From Streptomyces fumanus (GTDB lineage Bacteria > Actinomycetota > Actinomycetes > Streptomycetales > Streptomycetaceae): 64,000 nucleotides of DNA. Shown here one piece after another: positions 1-8,017 of this stretch. The notes beneath the pieces are model-generated. The model was given only the letters and a program-made list of their open reading frames with translations. It ran no database searches and was not told the origin of the DNA. The translations under genes were made by a program, and so were the position numbers. Numbering within the stretch: position 1 is the stretch's first letter; each line of letters starts with the position of its first letter. Location of the stretch: NCBI RefSeq assembly GCF_014655295.1, contig NZ_BNBI01000016.1, forward strand, positions 62,001 to 126,000. Reading direction: 5' to 3'.

Positions 1-1
1 G

Positions 2-664
2 GCGGCGGAGAAGGCCGACGTGCCGACGGGCATCCGGGACGACCAGTTCGTGTACATCAAGAGCAAGGGCGGCTGGGCCACGCAGCGGGGCGACGGCGCG
101 CCCGCCGAACTCCAGCCCGTCCACCAGCGCGAGGTCTGGCTGTCGGTGGACGGCTCGCGGGAGGGAATGCTGCACGACCCCTACGTCCGGTCCGACCACG
201 AGCCGCTGGAGAAGCCGACCCCCGGCATCCCGTCCAACACCGACTACCGGCACCTCCAGACCCTGCCCACCGACCCGGACGAGATGTATGCGTGGCTGAC
301 CGGGGCGAGCGAGGGCAGCGACAGCAAGGACGAGGCCAACTTCGTCCTCGTCGGCGACCTGGCCCGCGAGTCCCTGATGCCGCCGGCCCAGGCCGCCGCG
401 CTCTACCGGGCCGCGGCGAAGATCCGCGGGGTCTTCGTCGTCGACGACGCGGTCGACGCCGCGGGCCGGCACGGGGTCGCCGTCGCCCGGATCGACGACG
501 GGGAACGCGTCGAGCTGATCTTCGACAAACGGACCAAGGAGTTCCTGGGCGAACGGGAGGTGGCCGTCGAGGACCTGCCCACAGGCTTCGAGAAGGGTGA
601 GGTGACCGGCCGGTTCGCCGTCCTGGAGCGTGCCGTGGTGGACGAGGCGGGCCAGCGTCCGTAA
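2..664 (+). CDS. CU044_5270-like protein, 5' partial
   Basis: The reading frame is open from base 2, so the gene begins upstream of the window; a GTG at 20 lies inside the frame and is probably not the true start. The visible 220 residues include a DDQFVYIKSKGGWA stretch and a later VEDLPTGFEKGEVTGRFAVLERAVVDE end, which recall the actinobacterial CU044_5270 family of unknown function, often found next to ECF sigma factors. The family name is from memory. No membrane segment is visible in this part. It ends about 110 bases before the stop of a convergent gene. Confidence 0.7.
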   Translation, partial: AAEKADVPTGIRDDQFVYIKSKGGWATQRGDGAPAELQPVHQREVWLSVDGSREGMLHDPYVRSDHEPLEKPTPGIPSNTDYRHLQTLPTDPDEMYAWLTGASEGSDSKDEANFVLVGDLARESLMPPAQAAALYRAAAKIRGVFVVDDAVDAAGRHGVAVARIDDGERVELIFDKRTKEFLGEREVAVEDLPTGFEKGEVTGRFAVLERAVVDEAGQRP

Positions 665-774
665 CGCGGGCGGATCCGCGCCGCGGGGGTCAGGCCGGTG
701 CCATGACCGGTCCCGCCGGACCGGGCACCGGCCCTGACCCGTGGCAGCACCCGCATCCTCCGCTCCCGCCCCCG

Positions 775-1065
775 TCAGTCCCCCTTGGAGTCCTCGTCCC
801 GCTTCTTGTCCTCGTCGAGGGACTTGAGGAACTCCGGGTTGTCGTCGGGGGCGACCCACTGGCGGCGTTCGAAGGACGGGGCGGTGGCGCGCTTCTTGCC
901 GGCGATGATCCAGGAGAGCGAGCCGACCAGCGGGAAGAGCAGGACCAGGATCGCCCAGAGCGGTTTGGGCATGTGGCGGACGTCGTCGTCCTTCGTGCTG
1001 ATGCAGTCGATGAACGCGTAGACGCTCAGCGCGAGGGGCACGAGGAACATCAGCACCCGCAGCAT
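775..1065 (-). CDS. Small PLDc_N-type membrane protein
   Basis: A 96-residue protein. Two hydrophobic segments (MLRVLMFLVPLALSVYAFIDC and LWAILVLLFPLVGSLSWIIAG) are joined by a short charged loop and followed by a charged cytoplasmic tail ending KKRDEDSKGD. This is the usual layout of the phospholipase D nuclease N-terminal (PLDc_N) membrane domain found alone in Streptomyces; no catalytic HKD motif is present. The ATG at 1065 was preferred over an upstream start at 1134 because the first membrane helix begins there and the longer start would cross the divergent mqnL start. Function is unknown. Confidence 0.8.
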   Translation of the reverse strand: MLRVLMFLVPLALSVYAFIDCISTKDDDVRHMPKPLWAILVLLFPLVGSLSWIIAGKKRATAPSFERRQWVAPDDNPEFLKSLDEDKKRDEDSKGD

Positions 1066-1119
1066 GGGGCCTCTCCAGCGAAAGCGGTGGGCGGTACGGG
1101 GCCAGGGTAGCCGCTCGGG

Positions 1120-1125
1120 GATACT
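1120..1125 (+). promoter_or_regulatory. Possible -10 box of mqnL
   Basis: GATACT lies 7 bases before the ATG of the UbiD-type gene. There is no purine-rich ribosome site between them, which suggests a leaderless transcript. No convincing -35 box was seen. Confidence 0.35.
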
Positions 1126-1132
1126 GGACCGC

Positions 1133-2590
1133 ATGGCTTACGACGATCTCCGCTCCCTGCTCCGGGCACTGGAACGCGAGGGTGACCTCAAGCGCGTGAA
1201 GGCCGAGGTGGACCCGTACCTGGAGGTCGGGGAGATCGTCGACCGGGTGAACAAGGCCGGCGGCCCCGCCCTGCTCTTCGAGAACGTCAAGGGCTCCGAC
1301 CTGCCCCTGGCGATGAACGTCTTCGGCACCGACCGCCGCCTGCTCAAGGCGCTGGGCCTGAAGTCGTACGCGGAGATCTCCGAGAAGATCGGCGGGCTGC
1401 TCAAGCCCGAGCTGCCGCAGGGGTTCGTCGGGGTGCGCGAGGCGTTCGGCAAGCTCGGGGCGGTCACCCACCTGCCGCCGAAGAAGGTCAAGCCGGAGAA
1501 CGCCCCGGTGCAGGAGGTCGTGCTGCGCGGCGACCAGGTGGACCTGGAGCGGCTGCCCGCCCTGTTCACCTGGCCCAAGGACGGCGGGTCCTTCTTCAAC
1601 CTGGGGCTCACGCACACCAAGGACCCCGAGACCGGCATCCGCAACCTCGGGCTCTACCGGCTCCAGCGGCACGACAAGCGCACCATCGGCATGCACTGGC
1701 AGATCCACAAGGACAGCCGCAACCACTACCAGGTCGCCGCCCGGAGGGGCGAGCGGCTGCCGGTCGCCATCGCCTTCGGATGCCCGCCCGCCGTGACGTA
1801 CGCCTCCACCGCGCCGCTGCCCGGGGACATCGACGAGTACCTGTTCGCCGGGTTCGTGCAGGGCAAGCGGATCGAGATGGTCGACTGCAAGACCGTGCCG
1901 CTCCAGGTGCCCGCCCACGCCGAGGTCGTCCTGGAAGGGTGGCTGGAGCCGGGCGAGATGCTGCCCGAGGGGCCGTTCGGCGACCACACCGGGTTCTACA
2001 CCCCGCAGGAGCCGTTCCCCGCGCTGACCATCGACTGCGTGACCATGCGCAGGCGCCCGCTGCTCCAGTCGATCGTGGTCGGCCGGCCGCCGACCGAGGA
2101 CGGGCCGCTGGGCCGGGCCACCGAGCGGTTCTTCCTGCCGCTGCTGAAGATCATCGTCCCGGACATCGTGGACTACCACCTCCCGGAGGCCGGCGGCTTC
2201 CACAACTGTGCGATCGTGTCGATCGACAAGAAGTACCCCAAACACGCCCAGAAGGTGATGCACGCCATCTGGGGCGCGCACATGATGTCCCTGACCAAGC
2301 TGATCGTGGTCGTCGACGCCGACTGCGACGTCCACGACCTGCACGAGGTCGCCTGGCGGGCGCTCGGCAACACCGACTACGCCCGTGACCTCACGGTCGT
2401 GGAAGGCCCCGTCGACCACCTCGACCACGCCTCCTACCAGCAGTTCTGGGGCGGCAAGGCGGGCATCGACGCGACGCGCAAGCTCCCCGAGGAGGGGTAC
2501 ACACGGGACGGGGGCTGGCCGGACATGGTCGTGTCCGACCCGGAGACGGCGGCGAAGGTGAGCCGCCGATGGAAGGAGTACGGTCTGTGA
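1133..2590 (+). CDS. mqnL: Menaquinone biosynthesis UbiD-type decarboxylase MqnL
   Basis: 485 residues, full length for a UbiD decarboxylase. These enzymes use prenylated FMN to remove a ring carboxylate; in the futalosine route the substrate is prenylated 6-carboxy-naphthol. Visible family signatures are GLYRLQRHDKRTIGMHWQIHKD, PTEDGPLGRATERFF and GGFHNCAIVSIDKKYPKHA. The ATG at 1133 matches the usual MAYDDLRSLLRALE start and follows a GATACT box by 7 bases; the longer frame from 1064 has no family similarity. The stop overlaps the GTG of the prenyltransferase by four bases (GTGA). The next gene but one is its prFMN synthase, so enzyme and cofactor maker are co-encoded. Confidence 0.93.
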   Translation: MAYDDLRSLLRALEREGDLKRVKAEVDPYLEVGEIVDRVNKAGGPALLFENVKGSDLPLAMNVFGTDRRLLKALGLKSYAEISEKIGGLLKPELPQGFVGVREAFGKLGAVTHLPPKKVKPENAPVQEVVLRGDQVDLERLPALFTWPKDGGSFFNLGLTHTKDPETGIRNLGLYRLQRHDKRTIGMHWQIHKDSRNHYQVAARRGERLPVAIAFGCPPAVTYASTAPLPGDIDEYLFAGFVQGKRIEMVDCKTVPLQVPAHAEVVLEGWLEPGEMLPEGPFGDHTGFYTPQEPFPALTIDCVTMRRRPLLQSIVVGRPPTEDGPLGRATERFFLPLLKIIVPDIVDYHLPEAGGFHNCAIVSIDKKYPKHAQKVMHAIWGAHMMSLTKLIVVVDADCDVHDLHEVAWRALGNTDYARDLTVVEGPVDHLDHASYQQFWGGKAGIDATRKLPEEGYTRDGGWPDMVVSDPETAAKVSRRWKEYGL

Positions 2591-3489
2591 CCAGCGCCTC
2601 AGCCGCGATCCCGCAGCCGGGCCGCACCAAGGCGTTCCTGCGCCTGGTGATGATCGAACACTCGGTGTTCGCGCTGCCCTTCGCCTACATCGCCTCGCTC
2701 ACCGCGATGTACGACCGCGACCAGAACATCCACTGGGGCAAGCTGCTGCTGGTGACCGTCTGCATGGTGGGCCTGCGCACCTTCGCGATGGCGGTCAACC
2801 GGATCATCGACCGCGAGATCGACGCCCGCAACCCGCGCACCGCCCACCGCGAGCTGGTCACCGGCGCGATGTCGGTCCGGCACGCCTGGACCGGCGCGCT
2901 GATCGCCCTGGTCGTCTTCCTCGGCGCCGCCGCGCTGCTCAACCCGCTCTGCCTGGCCCTCGCGCCCATCGCGGTGATCCCGATGGTGGTCTACCCGTAC
3001 GGCAAGCGGTTCACCAACTTCCCGCAGGCCATCCTCGGACTCGCCCAGGCCATGGGCCCGATCGGCGGCTGGCTGGCGATCACCGGCGAGTGGTCCTGGC
3101 ACGCGGTGATCCTCGGCCTCGCGGTCGGCATCTGGATCGGCGGCTTCGACCTGATCTACGCCTGCCAGGACGTCGAGACCGACCGCCGCATCGGCGTCAA
3201 GTCCGTCCCGGCCCGCTTCGGCATCCCCGCGGCGATCTGGGGCGCCCGCGCCTGCCACACCGTGACGACGGCCCTGTTCGTCTGGTACGCCCTCGCCACC
3301 GACGCCGGTTTCTTCTTCTGGCTCGGCCTGATCGTCGTCGCGGGCGCCTTCGGCTACGAGCACACCATCGTCCGGCCGAACGACCTGACCCGCCTGAACC
3401 GGGCCTTCTTCTCCGTCAACGGGTTCATCGGCATCGCGCTGTTCGGGTGCGCGCTGCTCGACCTCCTGGTCCGGGGGCTGACCGTCTGA
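2587..3489 (+). CDS. mqnP: UbiA-family prenyltransferase MqnP
   Basis: 300-residue polytopic membrane enzyme that attaches the polyprenyl chain to the naphthoate-type ring in menaquinone synthesis. The first aspartate-rich motif is NRIIDREIDARNPRTAHRE and the second is DLIYACQDVETDRR, both needed for Mg-diphosphate binding; about eight hydrophobic helices surround them. The GTG at 2587 overlaps the mqnL stop (GTGA), so the two are translationally coupled; the upstream start at 2569 would give an unrelated extra N-terminus. Placement between UbiD and UbiX proteins supports MqnP rather than heme O synthase or UbiA proper. Confidence 0.92.
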   Translation: MTSASAAIPQPGRTKAFLRLVMIEHSVFALPFAYIASLTAMYDRDQNIHWGKLLLVTVCMVGLRTFAMAVNRIIDREIDARNPRTAHRELVTGAMSVRHAWTGALIALVVFLGAAALLNPLCLALAPIAVIPMVVYPYGKRFTNFPQAILGLAQAMGPIGGWLAITGEWSWHAVILGLAVGIWIGGFDLIYACQDVETDRRIGVKSVPARFGIPAAIWGARACHTVTTALFVWYALATDAGFFFWLGLIVVAGAFGYEHTIVRPNDLTRLNRAFFSVNGFIGIALFGCALLDLLVRGLTV

Positions 3490-3513
3490 GTTCGGCACCG
3501 GACGGCACACCGG

Positions 3514-3519
3514 TACGCT
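3514..3519 (+). promoter_or_regulatory. Possible -10 box of mqnM
   Basis: TACGCT lies 6 bases before the GTG of the UbiX gene, again with no ribosome-binding sequence in between, as expected for a leaderless transcript. Confidence 0.35.
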
Positions 3520-3525
3520 CAAGAC

Positions 3526-4203
3526 GTGAACGCAGGAGAAACGCAGCGCACACCTTGGATCGTGGGGGTCTCCGGAGCATCCGGCACCCCGTACGCCGCC
3601 GCCGTGCTGCGTGCGCTGCTCGATGCCGGGGAGAGCGTCGACCTGGTCGTCAGCCGGGCCTCGCGGCTCACCCTGCTGGACGAGACCGGCATCGCCTTCC
3701 GGGACGCCCACTGGCGCGAGGACCTGAGCGAATGGCTCGCCCGCGGCGCCGACGGCAAGCCCGGCACCTTCACCGTCGATCTGGACCGGGTGCGGTACTG
3801 GAGCGCGGGGGACCTCGCCGCCGGGCCGTCCTCCGGGTCGTACCCCGCGAAGGGGATGCTGATCGTGCCCGCCTCCACGGCGTGCGTGGCCGGGGTCGCG
3901 CTCGGGCTCTCCAAGGACCTGCTGCAACGGGCGGCGAGCGTGACCCTCAAGGAGGGCCGCAAGCTGGTGGTGACCGTGCGGGAGGCGCCGCTGGACGGGG
4001 GGACCCTGCGCCACCTGGTCGCCCTCGACGACGCGGGCGCGGCCGTGGTGCCCGCCTCGCCGGGCTTCTACGCGGGCGCCACCCACATCCAGGACCTGGT
4101 GGACTTCGTCGCCGGACGGGTCCTCGACGCGGCGGGCGTCGGACACGGCCTGTACCGGCGGTGGCGGGGCGAGCTGGGCGGCGGGGCCCGGCCGCCGCGC
4201 TGA
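3526..4203 (+). CDS. mqnM: UbiX-type flavin prenyltransferase MqnM
   Basis: 225 residues. UbiX enzymes join dimethylallyl phosphate to reduced FMN to give the prenylated FMN used by UbiD decarboxylases such as mqnL just upstream. The flavoprotein start VGVSGASGTPYAAAVLRALL binds FMN phosphate; the later VPASTACVAGVALGLSKDLL and LKEGRKLVVTVREAPL are the usual active-site and C-terminal signatures. It sits 36 bases after mqnP and probably has its own leaderless promoter. The acidic/glycine tail after residue 215 is not conserved. Confidence 0.92.
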   Translation: MNAGETQRTPWIVGVSGASGTPYAAAVLRALLDAGESVDLVVSRASRLTLLDETGIAFRDAHWREDLSEWLARGADGKPGTFTVDLDRVRYWSAGDLAAGPSSGSYPAKGMLIVPASTACVAGVALGLSKDLLQRAASVTLKEGRKLVVTVREAPLDGGTLRHLVALDDAGAAVVPASPGFYAGATHIQDLVDFVAGRVLDAAGVGHGLYRRWRGELGGGARPPR

Positions 4204-4259
4204 GCACGGATACGTTTCCCGAATTCCTCTGACCTCATTCATCGGAAGGCTTCGATCGC

Positions 4260-4715
4260 ATGGACGCGGTGGACAGGCAGCTCATCCAGGCGCTGCGGGA
4301 GAACGGGCGGGCCTCCTACGCGGAGCTGGGCCGCCTGGTCGGACTGTCGGGACCCAGCGTCACCGACCGCATCAACCGGCTGGAGGCGGCCGGTGTCATC
4401 ACCGGCTACCGGGCCACGGTGGACGCCGCCTCGCTGGGCCTCGGTGTCACCGCCCTCATCGGCATCTCGCTCTCCGACGCCGCCGACCACGAGGACGTGG
4501 CGCAGCGGCTGAAGGAGCTGCGCGAGATCGAGGACTGCTGGTTCATCGCCGGCGACGACTCCTACATGCTCAAGGTGCGCGCCACCGACGTGGACGGCCT
4601 GGAGCGGATCATCCGCCGGCTCTCCGGCACCAAGGGCGTCTCCCGCACCCGTACCACCATCGTGCTCTCCACGAAGTGGGAGAACCGGGTGGGGGAACTG
4701 CCGGAAGAGGTCTAG
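4260..4715 (+). CDS. Lrp/AsnC family transcriptional regulator
   Basis: 151 residues. An N-terminal winged helix-turn-helix (MDAVDRQLIQALRENGRASYAELGRLVGLSGPSVTDRINRLEAAGVI) is followed by the alpha-beta RAM ligand-binding domain (about 65-140), the standard Lrp/AsnC arrangement. Such proteins sense amino acids or related small molecules as octamers. It lies between mqnM and mqnE in the same direction, so control of the menaquinone genes is possible, but no operator could be identified and the ligand is unknown. Confidence 0.9.
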   Translation: MDAVDRQLIQALRENGRASYAELGRLVGLSGPSVTDRINRLEAAGVITGYRATVDAASLGLGVTALIGISLSDAADHEDVAQRLKELREIEDCWFIAGDDSYMLKVRATDVDGLERIIRRLSGTKGVSRTRTTIVLSTKWENRVGELPEEV

Positions 4716-4796
4716 GCGCGAAGCGCCGTTGGGGGCACCGCCCGCCCGGAGGGTGGGGGAGTACCGTTGATCGAGTCGTCGAGGAAAGGTGTGGGC

Positions 4797-5960
4797 ATGG
4801 ACGTCGGGCTCAAGCGCGAGCTGGAGGAGAAGGTCCGCTCCGGTGAGCGGCTGACCCGCGAGGACGGCATCGCGCTGTACGAGTCGGACGACCTGGCCTG
4901 GCTGGGCGGTCTCGCGCACGAGGTGCGGACGCGGAAGAACGGCGACGTCGTCCACTTCAACGTCAACCGCCACCTCAACATGACCAACGTGTGCACCGCG
5001 TCCTGCGCGTACTGCTCCTTCCAGCGCAAGCCGGGGGAGAAGGACGCGTACACGATGCGCATCGAGGAGGCGGTGAAGCTCGCCAAGGAGATGGAGAGCG
5101 AGAACCTCACCGAGCTGCACATCGTCAACGGGCTGCACCCGAACCTGCCGTGGCGGTACTACCCCCGCTCGCTGCGGGAGCTGAAGGCCGCGCTGCCGCA
5201 CGTGTCGCTGAAGGCGTTCACCGCGACCGAGATCCACCACTTCGAGACGATCAGCGGTCTGTCGGCCTCCGAGATCCTCGACGAACTGATCGACGCGGGC
5301 CTGGAGTCGCTCACCGGCGGCGGCGCGGAGATCTTCGACTGGGAGGTCCGGCAGCACATCGTCGACCACCGCACCCACTGGGAGGACTGGTCGCGCATCC
5401 ACCGGCTGGCGCACGAGAAGGGCCTCAAGACCCCGTGCACCATGCTGTACGGGCACATCGAGGAGCCCCGGCACCGCGTCGACCACGTGCTGCGGCTGCG
5501 CGAACTCCAGGACGAGACCGGTGGCTTCCAGGTCTTCATCCCGCTGCGCTACCAGCACGACTTCGTGGACATGAAGGACGGCAAGATCCGCAACCGGCTC
5601 CAGGCGCGGACCCAGATGGCGACCGGCGCGGAGGCGCTGAAGACGTTCGCGGTGTCGCGGCTGCTGTTCGACAACGTGCCGCACGTCAAGGTCTTCTGGG
5701 TGATGCACGGCGTGCAGACGGCGCAGTTGGCGCTCCAGCACGGCGCCGACGACATGGACGGCTCCGTGGTCGAGTACAAGATCACGCACGACGCGGACAA
5801 CTACGGCACGCCGAACAAGCTGACCCGCGAGGACCTGCTGGAGCTGATCCGCGACGCGGGGTTCCGGCCGGTGGAGCGGAACACGCGGTACGAGATCATC
5901 CGGGAGTACGAGGGGCCCGACGCGGGGCGCCGGGACGAGCCGCAGCCGATGCGGGTCTGA
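4797..5960 (+). CDS. mqnE: Aminofutalosine synthase MqnE (radical SAM)
   Basis: 387 residues. MqnE is a radical SAM enzyme that adds the adenosyl radical to the product of MqnA, giving aminofutalosine. The 4Fe-4S motif is C66-x3-C70-x2-C73 (VCTASCAYCSF). Further family signatures are LTELHIVNGLHPNLPWRYY, FTATEIHHFE and SLTGGGAEIFDWEVR. The ATG at 4797 gives the usual MDVGLKRELEEKV start; the frame stays open 30 bases upstream from 4767 but without similarity. A gap of about 80 bases separates it from the Lrp gene. It resembles mqnC (47517), but the HIVNGLHPNLPW and GGGAEIFD signatures fit MqnE. Confidence 0.93.
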   Translation: MDVGLKRELEEKVRSGERLTREDGIALYESDDLAWLGGLAHEVRTRKNGDVVHFNVNRHLNMTNVCTASCAYCSFQRKPGEKDAYTMRIEEAVKLAKEMESENLTELHIVNGLHPNLPWRYYPRSLRELKAALPHVSLKAFTATEIHHFETISGLSASEILDELIDAGLESLTGGGAEIFDWEVRQHIVDHRTHWEDWSRIHRLAHEKGLKTPCTMLYGHIEEPRHRVDHVLRLRELQDETGGFQVFIPLRYQHDFVDMKDGKIRNRLQARTQMATGAEALKTFAVSRLLFDNVPHVKVFWVMHGVQTAQLALQHGADDMDGSVVEYKITHDADNYGTPNKLTREDLLELIRDAGFRPVERNTRYEIIREYEGPDAGRRDEPQPMRV

Positions 5961-5996
5961 GTTTCGTCGCCGGGTGCGGGTGCGTGAGGGCTGAGC

Positions 5997-6065
5997 GCGC
6001 AGTTCCCCGCGCCCCTTGGAGGTGCGTGCGGTGGACGTGCCCCAAAGGGGCGCGGGGAACTGCGC
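5997..6065 (+). repeat. Perfect 21-bp inverted repeat (terminator-like)
   Basis: The arms at 5997-6017 and 6045-6065 are exact reverse complements (the left begins GCGCAGTTCCCCGCGCC) and are separated by 27 bases. Weaker complementary GGGTGCGGGTG / CACCCGCACCC blocks extend the stem outward. This 'cgcagttccccgcgcccc' palindrome is, from general knowledge, very abundant at gene ends in Streptomyces genomes. Here it follows mqnE and precedes a gene in the same direction, so it most likely ends the mqnE transcript. Confidence 0.75.
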
Positions 6066-6130
6066 GACCAGCCACGAACCACCCGCACCCCGCACACATC
6101 CGCACCCCCTACGGCGGGTACCCGCCCCCC

Positions 6131-6769
6131 ATGCCCCCCGAGGACGACTACACGGCCACCCCCTTCGTGCCGGACCGCGGTGGACTGACCGCGCTGCGCA
6201 AGGCCGCCGCCAACTGCCGCGGCTGCCCGCTGCACCGCGAGGCCACGCAGACCGTGTTCGGGCAGGGGAGCGCCAACGCCCGGGTCATGCTGATCGGGGA
6301 GCAGCCCGGGGACCAGGAGGACCGGCAGGGCAGGCCGTTCGTCGGCCCCGCCGGGAAGCTGCTGGACCGGGCGCTGGCGGAGGCCGGCATCGACCCGGCC
6401 GAGGCGTACGTCACCAACGCCGTCAAGCACTTCAAGTTCACCCGGTCCGAGCCGGGCAAGCGACGCATCCACAAGGCGCCCTCGGTACGGGAGACCAAGG
6501 CGTGCGGGCCCTGGCTCGCCGCCGAGCTGGCGCTGGTCGGGCCCGAGCTGATCGTGGTGCTCGGCGCCACCGCCGGGAAAGCGCTGCTCGGGTCGTCGTT
6601 CCGGGTCACCCAGGTGCGCGGCACGGTGCTGGAGGAGGAGATCCACGGGCGCCGGGAGCGGCTGGTGCCGACCGTGCACCCGTCGGCGGTGCTGCGCGCG
6701 GACGACCGGGAGGCGGCGTACCGGGGGCTGGTCGCCGACCTGGAGACCGCCGCCCGCGCGCTCGGCTGA
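6131..6769 (+). CDS. UdgX-type uracil-DNA glycosylase
   Basis: 212 residues of the UDG superfamily close to family 4. Motif A is GEQPGDQEDRQGRPFVGPAGK (56-76), and the DNA-binding HPS loop is VHPSAVLR. The hallmark is the loop G109-KRRIH-K115, with H114 at the place where UdgX enzymes form a covalent bond to the abasic sugar after removing uracil, so the protein stays locked on DNA. Three cysteines (C29, C32, C125) can serve the Fe-S cluster. H100 in VKHFKF may sit where family-4 enzymes have another cysteine, which is inferred. The ATG at 6131 is the first in frame after the inverted repeat; there is no clear ribosome site. Confidence 0.9.
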   Translation: MPPEDDYTATPFVPDRGGLTALRKAAANCRGCPLHREATQTVFGQGSANARVMLIGEQPGDQEDRQGRPFVGPAGKLLDRALAEAGIDPAEAYVTNAVKHFKFTRSEPGKRRIHKAPSVRETKACGPWLAAELALVGPELIVVLGATAGKALLGSSFRVTQVRGTVLEEEIHGRRERLVPTVHPSAVLRADDREAAYRGLVADLETAARALG

Positions 6770-6781
6770 ACGACCCCTCCG

Positions 6782-6795
6782 GTAATGATTACGAT
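6782..6795 (+). promoter_or_regulatory. Palindrome over a possible -10 box of the GNAT gene
   Basis: GTAAT-G-ATTAC (6782-6792) is a perfect odd palindrome that overlaps TACGAT (6790-6795), which sits 6 bases before the GTG start. A repressor bound here would block the -10 region. The core recalls Fur/Zur-type 7-1-7 boxes, but the outer bases do not match well. Confidence 0.3.
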
Positions 6796-6801
6796 GGCTC
6801 C

Positions 6802-7326
6802 GTGCCTCTTACTTTTACGCTCGATCCCGCCGTCACCCCCGCCCTGCGCGACGGCGTGCTCGACCTGTGGACCGACGTCTCCCTGGCCGGCGGCGCGGTG
6901 GGTTTCGTACCGCCGGTGACCCGGGAGGAGATCCGCCCCGAGCTGGTCAGGCACCTGGTCGCCATGGCCGAGGGCCGCACCCGGCTGCTGGTCGGGCACG
7001 ACGCGGACGGGCGGGTGGCCGCCACCGCGTTCCTCACCTTCAACACCCACCGGCTGATGACGCACTGGCTGTGGCTCTACACGGTGATGGTCCACCCCCG
7101 CCACCAGGGCCAGGGGTACGGCCGTGACCTGCTCGCCGCCGCCGCGGACGCGGCCCGCACCTGCGAGGGCATCGAGGCGATCCGGCTCACCTGCCGGGGC
7201 GGCACCGGACTGGAGCGGTTCTACGCGTCCTGCGGCTACAAGGAGGTCGGCCGGGTGCCCGGCGCCATCCGGGTCGCGCCCGGCGACGACCGCGACGACG
7301 TGTTCATGCTGCTGCCGCTGACCTGA
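6802..7326 (+). CDS. GNAT family N-acetyltransferase
   Basis: 174 residues with the GNAT fold. The acetyl-CoA pyrophosphate loop is VHPRHQGQGYGRDLL (motif A, V/I-x-x-x-x-Q-G-x-G-x-G/A type), preceded by strand LYTVMV and followed by LERFYASCGYKEVGR, the usual C-terminal motif B. The substrate cannot be read from the sequence. The GTG at 6802 lies only 32 bases after the udgX stop and immediately after a TACGAT box, so it may be a leaderless gene with its own promoter. Confidence 0.85.
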   Translation: MPLTFTLDPAVTPALRDGVLDLWTDVSLAGGAVGFVPPVTREEIRPELVRHLVAMAEGRTRLLVGHDADGRVAATAFLTFNTHRLMTHWLWLYTVMVHPRHQGQGYGRDLLAAAADAARTCEGIEAIRLTCRGGTGLERFYASCGYKEVGRVPGAIRVAPGDDRDDVFMLLPLT

Positions 7327-7419
7327 TGCCCGTACCCGCGTACCCCCGTGCGGGGCCGGTGGTGCGGCGTGCTTCACTGGACGTGCCCCTTTGTGCCGGA
7401 AACGGAAGAGTGGATTGAG

Positions 7420-7719
7420 ATGCTCCGCTACACGCTGATGCGCCTCGGGATCTTCGTGGGCTGCCTCGTGGTCGTCTGGGGTCTCGTCTACTCCGGCGTC
7501 TTCCCGCGCGGCCTCGGCGACTCCAACGGCATGTGGATCGTCCTGCTGGCGCTGCTGATCTCGGCCCCGATCAGCTTCGTCGCGCTGCGCAAGGAGCGCG
7601 ACCGCGCCTCCGTGCAGGTGGTCAGCCGGGTGGACCGGATGAAGGCCAACCTGGACGCCAACCGCAGCCAGGAGGACGTCGCCGACGACGCCACCCGGGC
7701 CCAGGGTCAGACCTCCTGA
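7420..7719 (+). CDS. DUF4229 membrane protein
   Basis: 99 residues. Two predicted transmembrane helices (LRYTLMRLGIFVGCLVVVWGL and GMWIVLLALLISAPISFVAL) are followed by a charged cytoplasmic tail RKERDRASVQVVSRVDRMKANLDANRSQED. This is the layout of the small actinobacterial DUF4229 family, of unknown function, commonly found near menaquinone genes. The ATG at 7420 was chosen because the helix starts there and GGAAGAGTGGATTGAG gives a ribosome site. Confidence 0.85.
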   Translation: MLRYTLMRLGIFVGCLVVVWGLVYSGVFPRGLGDSNGMWIVLLALLISAPISFVALRKERDRASVQVVSRVDRMKANLDANRSQEDVADDATRAQGQTS

Positions 7720-7848
7720 CCCGGCCCCCGATCCCGTACCAGCGCCCCGGTCACCCGGGGCGCTTTGCGTTGCACGGGGAGAAGGCGCCCCCCGCCTCTC
7801 AAAGTCAGGCTATGGGTGTCTCAAAGCATTAGTGTTAAAGTCATAGAC

Positions 7849-7950
7849 ATGAAGTCAGTAGCCGCGCCCCCGTTCCCCGCGAGCGTCCCGCTCGTGCAGC
7901 GGCTGCACGTGGACCTCTGCCGGTGCGCGTCCGCAAGCTGTCGCCCCTGA
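7849..7950 (+). CDS. Short leader peptide, HVDLCR type
   Basis: A 33-codon ORF reading MKSVAAPPFPASVPLVQRLH then VDLCRCASASCRP and a TGA stop, 67 bases before the symporter start. RLHVDLxR...(S/A)xxC is the hallmark of short actinobacterial leader peptides placed before sulfur and cysteine transport or assimilation genes. Three cysteine codons (TGC, TGC, TGT) cluster in the last ten codons. In related cases the ribosome stalling at cysteine codons changes access to the downstream ribosome site. Here the downstream gene is a DAACS symporter, so this is a candidate cysteine-responsive attenuator. Confidence 0.75.
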   Translation: MKSVAAPPFPASVPLVQRLHVDLCRCASASCRP

Positions 7951-8017
7951 CGTCCCCCCGCTTCTCCCCGCCCGTCACGTCAGCCCTGCGCGTCCCGTCC
8001 CCCTACGGAGTCCGTCC

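Noticed and set aside
4239..6095. 618-residue minus-strand frame opposite the Lrp and mqnE genes
   Set aside because: No family similarity; both plus-strand genes have strong conserved motifs.
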